Shown: one piece after another, positions 1-7,781 of the stretch
Layout: the number at the start of each line of letters is the position of its first letter
How positions within the stretch are numbered: the first letter of the stretch is position 1
Source: Neolewinella persica DSM 23188
Lineage (GTDB): Bacteria; Bacteroidota; Bacteroidia; Chitinophagales; Saprospiraceae
Assembly (NCBI RefSeq): GCF_000373105.1
Contig: NZ_KB890433.1
Location: forward strand, 16,286 to 80,285
Direction: 5' to 3'
Length of the DNA stretch: 64,000 bases
Notes under the pieces: model-generated
Seen by the model: only the letters and a program-made list of their open reading frames with translations
Databases searched by the model: none
What the model was told of the DNA's origin: nothing
Position numbers and translations under genes: made by a program

Positions 1-52
1 AAAGGAAAGAGTAGCCATTGAAGGCATTCAGTCAGTAAGAGCCGTAGGGGTG

Positions 53-104
53 TTAACCACTTAACCACTAAGACATTAAGAACACTGAGGGCTACACTAA
101 GGGG
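53..104 (+). repeat. Class III dispersed repeat, copy 1
   Basis: Reads TTAACCACTTAACCACTAAG and then a CATTAAG and an ACACTAAG-like word. The same phrase, AACCACTAAGGCATTAAG followed by ACACTAAG, returns on either strand near 34024, 35640, 40627, 48818 and 59517, always between genes. No protein is encoded in 1-282 apart from this repeat and the rpsU promoter. Confidence 0.7.
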
Positions 105-222
105 AGACAAGCAAGATAAGGCACTGAAGGCTACATTCAGGTAAAGGTGGAAGAGGAACTAATGAGAGAATTTCGGGCGCGCATAGCAAATTTCCAGAAG
201 TAGTTATTTTTCTCCGTAGCTG

Positions 223-253
223 TTTGTATTATCAGTCGAAAATCTTATCTTTG
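223..253 (+). promoter_or_regulatory. rpsU promoter (Bacteroidota type)
   Basis: TTTG at 223-226, a 19-base spacer, then TATCTTTG at 246-253. This matches the known Bacteroidota housekeeping promoter (TTTG near -33, TANNTTTG near -7). The ATG of rpsU follows 29 bases downstream. Confidence 0.75.
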
Positions 254-282
254 CACTCCATTTCAAAAATAGATCCATCTAA

Positions 283-471
283 ATGCTGATCATCAACGTC
301 CGTGAAGGAGAAAACATCGACCGCGCACTAAAGCGGTACAAGCGTAAAAGCATCAACACCCGCGTCATTCGTGAACTGCGGAACCGTCGGGAATTCACCA
401 AGCCAAGCGTTCTGCGCCGCAAGGAGAAACTGAAGGCTGCTTACCGCCTGGATAAGTACGGCGAACGCTAG
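283..471 (+). CDS. rpsU: 30S ribosomal protein S21
   Basis: A 62-residue basic protein beginning MLIINVREGENIDRALKRYK, the typical Bacteroidota S21 opening. It continues with the arginine/lysine-rich helix (RELRNRREFTKPSVLRRKE) that lies on the small ribosomal subunit near the 3' end of 16S rRNA. Length is normal for the family. It has its own strong promoter immediately upstream and a hairpin downstream, so it is probably transcribed alone. In Bacteroidota S21 helps sequester the anti-Shine-Dalgarno sequence, in keeping with the weak ribosome-binding sites across this window. Confidence 0.97.
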   Translation: MLIINVREGENIDRALKRYKRKSINTRVIRELRNRREFTKPSVLRRKEKLKAAYRLDKYGER

Positions 472-523
472 TACTTTAATCGATTAATAATATAAGTGTG
501 CGTCAGGAGGCGTGCACGCCAGT

Positions 524-573
524 CGGAAGCGGCTATTCGGAATTGTATTCTGGATAGCCGCTTTCGCAGTTTA
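524..573 (+). terminator. Hairpin after rpsU, probable terminator
   Basis: The arms 524-536 and 554-566 pair over 13 positions with one G-T pair (core AAGCGGCTAT / ATAGCCGCTT), and CAGTTTATTT follows. The hairpin lies 50 bases after the rpsU stop and ends 20 bases before the next ATG, so it could also affect translation of that gene. The T-run is short, which limits confidence. Confidence 0.55.
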
Positions 574-585
574 TTTCCTCCATTT

Positions 586-972
586 ATGAAAGCAAACACG
601 CCGGACAATCTTGATGAATTGTATGAGCGACTTCCGGAAGAAGAAAGACTGGTTGCTTCGGTATTACGGGCACTCATTTTCGAAACACTGCCGGACATCA
701 GGGAGAAAAAATCTTACGGTGCTCCCTTCTACTTTGGTACTAAGGCAATTTGCTACGTGTGGCCAGCAAGTATCACCTGGGGCGGTAAGCGACAGGGGAA
801 AGGGGTGACATTAGGGTTCAACCAGGCCAAGAAACTCAATCATTCAGGGTTCCTGGACTTTGGATCCCGGAAGAATATTGGATCGCACGTTTTTCTTACG
901 GCAGAAGAAATCGACGTGAAAAGGGTTGTGGAACTTTTGAAGAGCGCCTGGGAGGTGGATCAGAGTAGTTAA
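586..972 (+). CDS. DUF1801 (YdhG-like) family protein
   Basis: A 128-residue protein of the DUF1801 family, small soluble alpha/beta proteins without a settled function. The family signature appears as REKKSYGAPFYFGTKAICYV followed by a GVTLGFNQAKKL segment, and length fits a one-domain member. An upstream in-frame ATG at 496 would add 30 residues encoded by the rpsU hairpin, so the ATG at 586 is preferred. The next gene is convergent and ends 41 bases away. Confidence 0.8.
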   Translation: MKANTPDNLDELYERLPEEERLVASVLRALIFETLPDIREKKSYGAPFYFGTKAICYVWPASITWGGKRQGKGVTLGFNQAKKLNHSGFLDFGSRKNIGSHVFLTAEEIDVKRVVELLKSAWEVDQSS

Positions 973-1012
973 AGGTAAAGGTGTTTTATTTGCGTATAAG
1001 TACACTCATACC

Positions 1013-1297
1013 TCAAATCCCCGCCTTAATATTCAAAAGAATCTTTCCCTCCTTGGCACTAACCTGCAATACCTCTATATCTAGTTTGGCCAACAAGGCC
1101 TTGGGGTCAGGCGCAGCCGCAGGTGCAGTGGAATTCTTTTTGGAAGCAGGGGGAGTTGGCGTGCTTTTCAGACCGCTGAGGAAATCCATGATGCCCAGGT
1201 TAATCAGTTCATCGCTTAAGGCAATGGTACCCTCTATCCTGGTACCCTCCAGGTCTTGGAAATTAGTGTCGAAGAGGTGTTTTTGTACTGGGTGCAT
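1013..1297 (-). CDS. Small hypothetical protein, paralogue-like to its upstream neighbour
   Basis: A 94-residue protein with no signal peptide and no family I recognise. It has an N-terminal segment around residues 14-38 (FQDLEGTRIEGTIALSDELI), an Ala/Pro-rich linker at about 46-65, and a C-terminal segment IEVLQVSAKEGKILLNI. Head and tail resemble the ends of the 173-residue protein encoded just upstream (HLEGTDVRIDLSLGRTLLNE and IKHLQLHSEANCLVIEL), so the pair probably shares ancestry and an operon (61-base gap). The linker contains a copy of the class I 18-base repeat, read as APAAAP. Function unknown. Confidence 0.7.
   Translation of the reverse strand: MHPVQKHLFDTNFQDLEGTRIEGTIALSDELINLGIMDFLSGLKSTPTPPASKKNSTAPAAAPDPKALLAKLDIEVLQVSAKEGKILLNIKAGI
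1110..1127 (+). repeat. Class I 18-mer, copy a (inside a CDS)
   Basis: GGCGCAGCCGCAGGTGCA, one mismatch to the consensus GGCGCGGNCGCAGGTGCA. It lies antisense in the 94-residue gene and supplies the linker residues APAAAP. Confidence 0.75.
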
Positions 1298-1358
1298 GAT
1301 AATTTATTTTTAGTTTGGTTGACGTGGAGAGGAGGGAGAATCAGACGGAGCTAAAACA

Positions 1359-1880
1359 CTAAGCTACCAGGTGTAGCTCGATCACCAGGCAGTTCGCTTC
1401 ACTGTGCAACTGTAAATGTTTAATCATCGGAACCAGCTTCTGGTAGCCGGCAGCAGTAAGCAGGGCAGGGACGTGGAGCCGCAGATGATCTGAAGTGAGC
1501 TCGATACCACGGGGCAATTTTTCCGCAATCTGGCCCTGCATCAGTTTTATGATGGGCTTGTCCATAAACCGAAAGCCATCGGTAATTTCGAGATGTAACC
1601 ACGGTTGGCTGGGGAAGACCACCGGCCCTCCGGGCCGGAAGGTAATCCTCCGTTTTACCAGACCAATAACCGGCGCCTTAACCTCAAGGTGGAGGTTAAC
1701 CGTATTATCGTTTTCCGGATCAAGGAATAATTCTTCCACCGGCGTATCGGCCGGCCGGGCGGCTAGTACCTCATTGAGCAATGTCCGGCCCAACGATAGG
1801 TCGATCCTTACGTCAGTACCCTCAAGATGAGCTTGAGGGTTATTCAGGAGCGTTTGTAGTGGTGGCGGAAGATCGGGCAT
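1359..1880 (-). CDS. Hypothetical protein, possible lipid-binding-like beta fold
   Basis: A 173-residue soluble protein without signal peptide. It has alternating beta-rich segments (VRIDLSLGRTLLNEVLA, NLHLEVKAPVIGLVKRRITF, IELTSDHLRLHVPALL). The recurring pattern of a strand followed by LNE or LL recalls the DUF2993/YceB-like group within the TULIP superfamily, but this is a weak resemblance and not an assignment. It precedes the 94-residue relative in the same orientation. The ATG at 1880 is the only reasonable start. Confidence 0.65.
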   Translation of the reverse strand: MPDLPPPLQTLLNNPQAHLEGTDVRIDLSLGRTLLNEVLAARPADTPVEELFLDPENDNTVNLHLEVKAPVIGLVKRRITFRPGGPVVFPSQPWLHLEITDGFRFMDKPIIKLMQGQIAEKLPRGIELTSDHLRLHVPALLTAAGYQKLVPMIKHLQLHSEANCLVIELHLVA

Positions 1881-2043
1881 TACAAGGTAGGTTTAAGTGG
1901 AAAACGATTGTCTTCCCCTGCTTGTTCAACGCTCATTGCATCCTGCGTTCGCGCCTTATACTGGACGCTCAGGAACCAGGTACTATAGCGAGATTGCGTA
2001 GTGGCGGGAAAAGCTTTTTATTGGCTACTTCCCCTTTCGCTCC

Positions 2044-3438
2044 TTACTTCTTAACCATTTTCTTGCCCGTAACGATCTTACGGCTGTCCTTGAGCCAGTT
2101 CTGCACTGAGGGGCAGGGCTGGTATCGGTCGTCTACCATCACAAAAGTAGAACCAATGGTCTTCTCTATCCAATCGCTGAGGAATTGTTGCTGCTTGGCA
2201 TTCTTGGTAGCGTCCTGAATTTTGGCATAGTCCTGCGTCAGGGAAGCCTTGTGTGGGCTGCTGCGCGATTGCAACTGAACGATGCGGAGCATGTCTTCTC
2301 CCCGCGGGCCTTTGTAATCCATCACTTCACTGACGGCGCCAATTTCCATTTCATCAATGGTGAAGTAAACGTCCGGGTCCAGGTCGCCGATTTCGAAGAA
2401 AGTGTTGCCCGAAACAGGGTTGGTCATCCGGCCGTCATTGTTGTAGCTCTGGGCTTTGTCAAATCCAAAACGCTTCACCGCATAGCTGAAGCTGAAGCTG
2501 TCAACCTGTACCAGGTTGCCGATACTGTCCAGAAACATACGGGATTTCTCAATGTCTTCTTCCGTGATCTTTGGCGTCAACAGAATGTGAGATACCCGGA
2601 TGGTGTTACCACGGCGTTCTTTCAGTTTGATGAGGTGGTAACCGAACTCAGAACGCACAATTTTGCTCATTTGGTCCGGCTCCAGGTTATAGGCTGCAGC
2701 TTCAAATTCTGGCACGAACTTTCCACGCTTGGTCCAGCCAAGGTCTCCACCGCCCTGGCCGGAGCCATCGACACTGTATTTCATCGCCGCTTCCTCAAAA
2801 GTGATTTTGCCCGCCTCGATGTCCTCACGTATCTCCGTTAGTTTAGCCACCGTAGCCAGGCGCGTTGCCTCATTGGCAACCGGCTGGGCTACAATCTCAC
2901 CAACTTCCACCTCCGCATTGAAGTAAGGAAGGCTGTCTGCCGGAATATTCGCAAAGAATTCTTTGACTTCCGCCGGGGTAACTTTAACACCACGCACCAC
3001 CGTACCACGGATCCTGTCCGTAGCGATCTGCTCCCGCAGGTCTTCCCGGAACTGCTCTTTAGTGGCCGTAATGCTTTGTCCGTAGTAGTCTTCAAACTGT
3101 TCGATACTTCCCTGCATGTAGCTAAGAATGCGGTCAATCCGGGCAGTCAGCTGAGATTCAACCTCAGCGTCGGTAACTTCGATACTGTCGAGCTTCGACT
3201 GGTTGAGGAGGAGCTTACCCACCAGTAATTGGTCCAGCATCTGGCAGCGGGCATCCGCAGGCAGCTCTTCGTTACTCTGGCTGGCAGCCAGGGCAAACTG
3301 TTCTTCCAGGTCAGACAGTAGAATATACTCACCACCCACACGGGCAATAACCTGATCAATCACGGTAGATTGAGCACTGAGGCCGACAGAAATGGTCAGT
3401 AGCAGTAGTAAAGAGAGGTGGGTTATAATCGTTTTCAT
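2044..3438 (-). CDS. surA: SurA-like periplasmic peptidyl-prolyl isomerase
   Basis: A 464-residue exported protein: signal peptide MKTIITHLSLLLLLTISVGLSA, a SurA N-terminal chaperone domain (about 25-165), a parvulin domain at about 170-270 (VGEIVAQP ... YSVDGSGQGGGDLGWTKRGK ... GYHLIKLKERRG) and a second, divergent parvulin-like region beginning IRVSHILLTPKI. Members of this family help outer-membrane proteins fold in the periplasm. It is the last of three consecutive genes of this kind, 42 bases after the previous stop, and the three are probably one transcript. The symbol is by architecture; orthology with E. coli surA is not proved. Confidence 0.88.
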   Translation of the reverse strand: MKTIITHLSLLLLLTISVGLSAQSTVIDQVIARVGGEYILLSDLEEQFALAASQSNEELPADARCQMLDQLLVGKLLLNQSKLDSIEVTDAEVESQLTARIDRILSYMQGSIEQFEDYYGQSITATKEQFREDLREQIATDRIRGTVVRGVKVTPAEVKEFFANIPADSLPYFNAEVEVGEIVAQPVANEATRLATVAKLTEIREDIEAGKITFEEAAMKYSVDGSGQGGGDLGWTKRGKFVPEFEAAAYNLEPDQMSKIVRSEFGYHLIKLKERRGNTIRVSHILLTPKITEEDIEKSRMFLDSIGNLVQVDSFSFSYAVKRFGFDKAQSYNNDGRMTNPVSGNTFFEIGDLDPDVYFTIDEMEIGAVSEVMDYKGPRGEDMLRIVQLQSRSSPHKASLTQDYAKIQDATKNAKQQQFLSDWIEKTIGSTFVMVDDRYQPCPSVQNWLKDSRKIVTGKKMVKK

Positions 3439-3480
3439 ACGGTAAAGTTATGGTATCCGTGGGTCGGATGTAGTATCAGT

Positions 3481-4326
3481 CTAAAACGTTTCAATATTAT
3501 TTCGGCGCAGTTCCCGTTCGAAAATCTCTTCACGAGCTTCTTCGATAACCTGCCGTTTGCGGCTGTGGAGGATGACTTTTCGGGCCTGGTCTTCCACGTA
3601 GCTGAGTGGAGCAATCTCCAGTCTCGGCTTTAGCTCCAACAAGCGGAAATAGTAGCGAAAACTACCATCTTGCTGGCTGAACTCCCGCTTGGAATTCACG
3701 TTAGCCGCCGTCAGGGTTCCTTCCGGTAGCTGCTTGGCAATATCATCGAGACTGTACCATGGTGTTGGATCCAGTAGCGAGACCTCCGCAAAGCGCTCGC
3801 AGTAGTTTTCCAATGCCATGGAATCGGTGATCTTACCATTATTCCATAGTTGCTGCAGCTGTTCTTCGTCCTGCGTAGGGTAGGGTACCCGGATGAATAA
3901 ACAACGGACAATCGGCCTTTCCAACAGGTACTGTCCCTTACTCTCTTCGTAGTAAGCTTCCAGTTCCGCCTGGGTGATCGTGCTGTCGAGTCGCAGGCTC
4001 ACCAATACTTCCTCGTAATGACTACTGACCAGGCTGGCCCGGTAGTCTCTTACCAGTCGGTCGATGTTCATGTCCGACGGAAGATTACGTTCCGCTTCCC
4101 ACTCCAAGACGGTTTCCCGGCTCCAGCGGCGCACGAAGGCTCCTTTGATCAGCGAGCTGTCTTCAGCCGTTGCGTCAGGCGGAAACATGCCGTCAAGCTC
4201 CGAAAGGCGGAGTACCTTTTGGTGTACCCTGGCGAGGATCGGATCATCGGCGTTGGTATCCGGCTCGCTGCAACGAGCAAAAGTCAGCAGTAGCAGGGCA
4301 GCCGTTGCTACCCGGAACAAATTCAT
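3481..4326 (-). CDS. SurA-family lipoprotein lacking a clear parvulin domain
   Basis: A 281-residue protein with an N-terminal hydrophobic segment ending in a lipobox-like FARC, so probably a lipoprotein on the periplasmic face of a membrane. The body has the SurA_N-like helical pattern (LRLDSTITQAELEAYYEESK). I see no complete parvulin core, so it may be a chaperone without isomerase activity. The ATG at 4326 shares its A with the TGA stop of the upstream isomerase (TGATG), indicating translational coupling. A TTG one codon earlier is possible but less likely. Confidence 0.82.
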   Translation of the reverse strand: MNLFRVATAALLLLTFARCSEPDTNADDPILARVHQKVLRLSELDGMFPPDATAEDSSLIKGAFVRRWSRETVLEWEAERNLPSDMNIDRLVRDYRASLVSSHYEEVLVSLRLDSTITQAELEAYYEESKGQYLLERPIVRCLFIRVPYPTQDEEQLQQLWNNGKITDSMALENYCERFAEVSLLDPTPWYSLDDIAKQLPEGTLTAANVNSKREFSQQDGSFRYYFRLLELKPRLEIAPLSYVEDQARKVILHSRKRQVIEEAREEIFERELRRNNIETF

Positions 4327-6305
4327 CAAGATTTAATCAATTTAGCGAGTACTTTCTTGTTGATTTTTACTGGAAACTGCTTGCGCAGTTCTTCGACCCA
4401 CTCGCGTTCGAGTTGGTCCTGGTAGTCTGCAATTACGTAACCCCGGGCTTCCCGCAATTCCTTTTGACGGGCGGGAAGGAGTGCTTCCACTTTAGAGAAA
4501 GTGGCTACTCCCTTACGCATATCATTGGACACCGGAGTGCGGCTGCCCGCTTTAGGCGTCAGGTTGCCGATTTCACTCAACCGGTTGAGTTCGAACTCAT
4601 CGGAGGAGGCGTCTATGTTGGCCCGACCGAATTTGTCCAGCGTAGCGTCCATATCATGGTCCGCCGCGTAGGCGTAAACTTCGTTGATGTCGGCGCCGGA
4701 ATTGGCCCTTACCACGTAGCGGGTAACGGTGGCCCGTTCCTCCCACTTGTAGTCATCGCGGTGCATAGCGAAGAATTGCTTCAAGCCGGTGGTGTCTTCA
4801 CTGGCCTTGTCCCAAACTTCAATTTTAGTAGCTTCGAACAACAGGATTCCTTCCCGGTACTCCCGCATCAAGGCAGCAAACTCCGGGAAGTCGACTTCCA
4901 GGCGGCTTTCCGCATAAGCCATCAACTGTTCGTCGATCCAGGTGTCGTATAAATTACTGGCAACGGTAGATGCATTACTGTTTCGCCCCATACTTACCCG
5001 TTGGCGACTGTTTTTGCGTAAGTATTCCTGGAACTGGTCCAGGCCTACCTTATAGTCGTCACCAACGGCCAATAAAGGCGTAGTGACGCCGGTTTTGGCC
5101 GGCTTCCAACGGAAGGAAAGAAAGGTGGAATCTACCAACTCAGCGGCATAACGGCCAAAGACCGCTTTGTTTTCTTGTACGTTCGCCTTGACTCTGATGT
5201 CTTTGAGCATCTGCTTTTTTGCGTCTTCGAAGCGGCCATCGGCCTTAACTTTCGTTTCCAAAAGAGGGCGTATATCGTCCAGCGGTTGTATTCCTTTGGC
5301 GGAAATACGCCGGATAAGGTGAAAACCCACACTGGATTCGATGATCTCGCTTACCTGCCCGTCTTTAGTAAGGCCAAAGGCAGCGTTCTCAAAGGCTGGT
5401 TCGTACCGGTTGATTCCAATAAAGCCGAGGTAACCAGCATTGTCTTTGGTTTTTCCGTCCTCGCTGATTCTGGCGGCTACCTTGGCGAAGTCATCGCCAT
5501 TGTTCAGCATTTTTTGTGCGCTTTGGAGTTGGGCCGGGATTGGCATCGAACCGGTCTTTGTTCCCTCTGGTTTACGGATCAAAATGTGGGCGATCTCTAC
5601 TTCGCCGCGCGCTGGGCGCTCGGCCGATTTAATGGCCAGGTGGTAACCGAGTTCTGTTTGTACCGGACCAACTACTTCATTCACTTTTGCCCGGTACAGG
5701 GCAGTTTCCAGCCGATGCATTCCTTTGGGGAAAGGGGCGGTGATGTAACCGATCTTACCACCTTTGGGTGCGCTGAAGTTGTCCTGGCTGTTCTTTTTTG
5801 CCTCGTCGGCGAAGTTGCTGGCAGTGAGACGAGCTTTGATGGCTTTAGCCTCGTTGAACAGTGCCGCGGTGTCGGCCGGGGAGGGGTTGCCCCTAAACTT
5901 AAGAAGGATGTGCGAAAACTCGATATCCTTTTGTGTGCGCTGGTAAAGTTCTTCCACTAAGCGATCAGTTACCTGCCGATCAATCAGGTAGTTGTCGGCC
6001 AACTGCCGGCGGTAGCCTTCCAGCTCGTTTTGCAAGGCAGTAATGGTGTCGAGGCCCATGGCTTTTGCCCGGGCTACCTTGAGCTTAAATCTTTCGTAAA
6101 GCTCCAGGTATTCGCGAACGCTTTCTTCGTTGTAGCCGGATTCGTCACCGTTAGTTTTGCCGAAAATATATTTAAACTCTCCCACCGTCACTGGTTTGTC
6201 CGCCACAGTAAAGAGAACATCACTGTCCTTTTGCGCTGAAAGCCCAGCGGCAGCCATTATAAGGACGAGGAACAAGAGGTGCTTAAAACTATTCATATTA
6301 TTCAT
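4326..6305 (-). CDS. Periplasmic peptidyl-prolyl isomerase with two parvulin domains
   Basis: A 659-residue protein with signal peptide (cleavage likely after GLSA) and an N-terminal segment typical of Bacteroidota PpiC/SurA proteins (VLFTVADKPVTVGEFKYIFG). Two parvulin domains follow: about 125-225 (IEFSHILLKFRG ... GKIGYITAPFPKGM ... LGYHLAIK) and about 230-335 (VEIAHILIRKPEG ... GYLGFIGINRYEPAFE ... VGFHLIRR). A long helical C-terminal region completes it. It is the first gene of a three-gene folding-factor operon. Its probable -7 element is CAAAAGTA (read TACTTTTG on the minus strand) at 6374-6381. Confidence 0.9.
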   Translation of the reverse strand: MNNMNSFKHLLFLVLIMAAAGLSAQKDSDVLFTVADKPVTVGEFKYIFGKTNGDESGYNEESVREYLELYERFKLKVARAKAMGLDTITALQNELEGYRRQLADNYLIDRQVTDRLVEELYQRTQKDIEFSHILLKFRGNPSPADTAALFNEAKAIKARLTASNFADEAKKNSQDNFSAPKGGKIGYITAPFPKGMHRLETALYRAKVNEVVGPVQTELGYHLAIKSAERPARGEVEIAHILIRKPEGTKTGSMPIPAQLQSAQKMLNNGDDFAKVAARISEDGKTKDNAGYLGFIGINRYEPAFENAAFGLTKDGQVSEIIESSVGFHLIRRISAKGIQPLDDIRPLLETKVKADGRFEDAKKQMLKDIRVKANVQENKAVFGRYAAELVDSTFLSFRWKPAKTGVTTPLLAVGDDYKVGLDQFQEYLRKNSRQRVSMGRNSNASTVASNLYDTWIDEQLMAYAESRLEVDFPEFAALMREYREGILLFEATKIEVWDKASEDTTGLKQFFAMHRDDYKWEERATVTRYVVRANSGADINEVYAYAADHDMDATLDKFGRANIDASSDEFELNRLSEIGNLTPKAGSRTPVSNDMRKGVATFSKVEALLPARQKELREARGYVIADYQDQLEREWVEELRKQFPVKINKKVLAKLIKS

Positions 6306-6373
6306 TCAGTTCATCGGTTCAGTCAGTTGAAGCAACGGCTGGATAACCCGCCAGTACTTCCCGATTGGGAGCG

Positions 6374-6381
6374 CAAAAGTA
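6374..6381 (-). promoter_or_regulatory. Probable -7 element of the isomerase operon
   Basis: TACTTTTG on the minus strand, 69 bases before the ATG at 6305, matching TANNTTTG. No convincing -33 TTG lies at the expected distance, so support is partial. Confidence 0.4.
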
Positions 6382-6443
6382 ACCATTTTTTTGATGGGGT
6401 TATTGTGGTAAGTGGTGGTTGTGAACCCGGAGCATCAAGGTCA

Positions 6444-6461
6444 GGCGCGGTCGCAGGTGCA
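6444..6461 (+). repeat. Class I 18-mer, copy b
   Basis: GGCGCGGTCGCAGGTGCA, exact at the 17 fixed positions, followed by GGGAAGG as in other intergenic copies. It lies between two divergent genes. Confidence 0.85.
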
Positions 6462-6739
6462 GGGAAGGTTGAAAAGCAGCGCACGGTGTGCCGGCTTACA
6501 TTCTATCCATTCATTACGAAGTGGTTTGGGGGGATCACATGGTGCTGAGCACCCGCAAACGCTACCAGTCGTAAGTTAACGGCACCCCAAATTTTTATGG
6601 TTTGGTTATAACTCTTGCTAATCGTCAGCCCGACAGGTATCGGAGACAAAAACGCTGCTTCGTCAGGTTCCGGAAACCCCAAAAAACATCATTCCTTCCT
6701 TTACACCTACCTTGTCCTCCACCAAGCTCAATTTTTTTC

Positions 6740-7549
6740 ATGTCCTCAACCTTCCTGATCTCCGCGCTAGTAGTCATTGCTGTTCTGGGCATCCTCCTGT
6801 ACTTCATTTTTAAGCCACGCGCTCTGCCGCCGCTGCCAGAATTTAAGCAGGAGTGGAGAAATATTCTCCTGGAGAACGTTGCCTTCTACCAGGCACTTGA
6901 GCCCGCCGAACGTCAAAGGTTCGAAGGGCGAATGCAATTGTTATTGCAGCGGGTAAAGATCACCGGTATAGAAACTGAAGTTAATGAGGTAGATAGGGTC
7001 TTTGTGGCCGCCAGCGGCGTCATTCCCACTTTCGGGTTCCCGCAGTGGAACCAATACCCGAAACTGAATGAGGTATTGCTCTACAAAACACACTTCAGGC
7101 AGGGAGACTTTGCCACGGAGGGCGCTGATCGCAGGGTGGCTGGTATGGTCGGTGGAGGCTTTATGAACGGAAAGCTGCTTTTGTCCAAACCTTCCCTCCG
7201 GCAGGGATTTCTGCAAGCTGGCCGCGGAAACACGGGCATCCATGAATTCGTCCATTTGCTGGACAAGGCCGATGGGGATACGAATGGTATCCCGGCGTAC
7301 TTCATGAAGAACGCCTACGTCGTCCCATGGCTCGAGATGGTCCGATCGGAAATGGAAGCCATTGAACGCGGGGAATCGGACATCGATGACTATGCCACGA
7401 CCAACAAGGCTGAGTTTTTTGCCGTTATCGCCGAATATTTCTTCAACCGCCCGGAAGCCTTTGCTGACAATCACCCCCGCTTATTCGCCTTGTTGGAGCA
7501 GGTCTTTCAGCAGGATATGGATGGAGATGGGATACCTCGTAGGAGATAG
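6740..7549 (+). CDS. mtfA: MtfA-like zinc metallopeptidase
   Basis: A 269-residue protein with an N-terminal membrane anchor (residues about 4-26) and an MtfA-type peptidase domain. The zinc motif is HEFVHLLDKADG, and the downstream EFFAVIAEYFFNRPEAF segment supplies the expected glutamate. MtfA in E. coli is a soluble aminopeptidase that binds the repressor Mlc; Bacteroidota members commonly carry an N-terminal helix as here, so the substrate need not be the same. The start at 6740 is chosen because upstream codons give no protein-like sequence. Confidence 0.85.
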   Translation: MSSTFLISALVVIAVLGILLYFIFKPRALPPLPEFKQEWRNILLENVAFYQALEPAERQRFEGRMQLLLQRVKITGIETEVNEVDRVFVAASGVIPTFGFPQWNQYPKLNEVLLYKTHFRQGDFATEGADRRVAGMVGGGFMNGKLLLSKPSLRQGFLQAGRGNTGIHEFVHLLDKADGDTNGIPAYFMKNAYVVPWLEMVRSEMEAIERGESDIDDYATTNKAEFFAVIAEYFFNRPEAFADNHPRLFALLEQVFQQDMDGDGIPRRR

Positions 7550-7630
7550 GTTGCTCCGTTCTTGTGCTCGTTTTCATTGGGAAGTACCCTGTATTACCTG
7601 TAAAAGTCCGGATGAGCCTTAACCTTTCTT

Positions 7631-7648
7631 TGCACCTGCGGCCGCGCC
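7631..7648 (-). repeat. Class I 18-mer, copy c
   Basis: Exact copy on the minus strand (GGCGCGGCCGCAGGTGCA followed by AAGAAAGG). It lies between mtfA and the next co-directional gene. Confidence 0.85.
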
Positions 7649-7781
7649 CCCAAAAGCTATTTAGGTGCTTTTATTCCCAGAATCTGAAGATTTAAACTCA
7701 AAAAACCTGCCGTCACCGTATTTTACTAACTCTGGCCAAACAAACCAATCTTGTGTGGGTTTTGTGAACAGATTACCCACT

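Larger units (their letters stand above)
6306..6739. other. Divergent intergenic region with class I repeat
   Basis: 434 bases between the isomerase operon (leftward) and mtfA (rightward). It holds the leftward -7 element and one class I repeat. The rest shows no open frame with protein-like content and no RNA gene that I can recognise. Confidence 0.6.
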
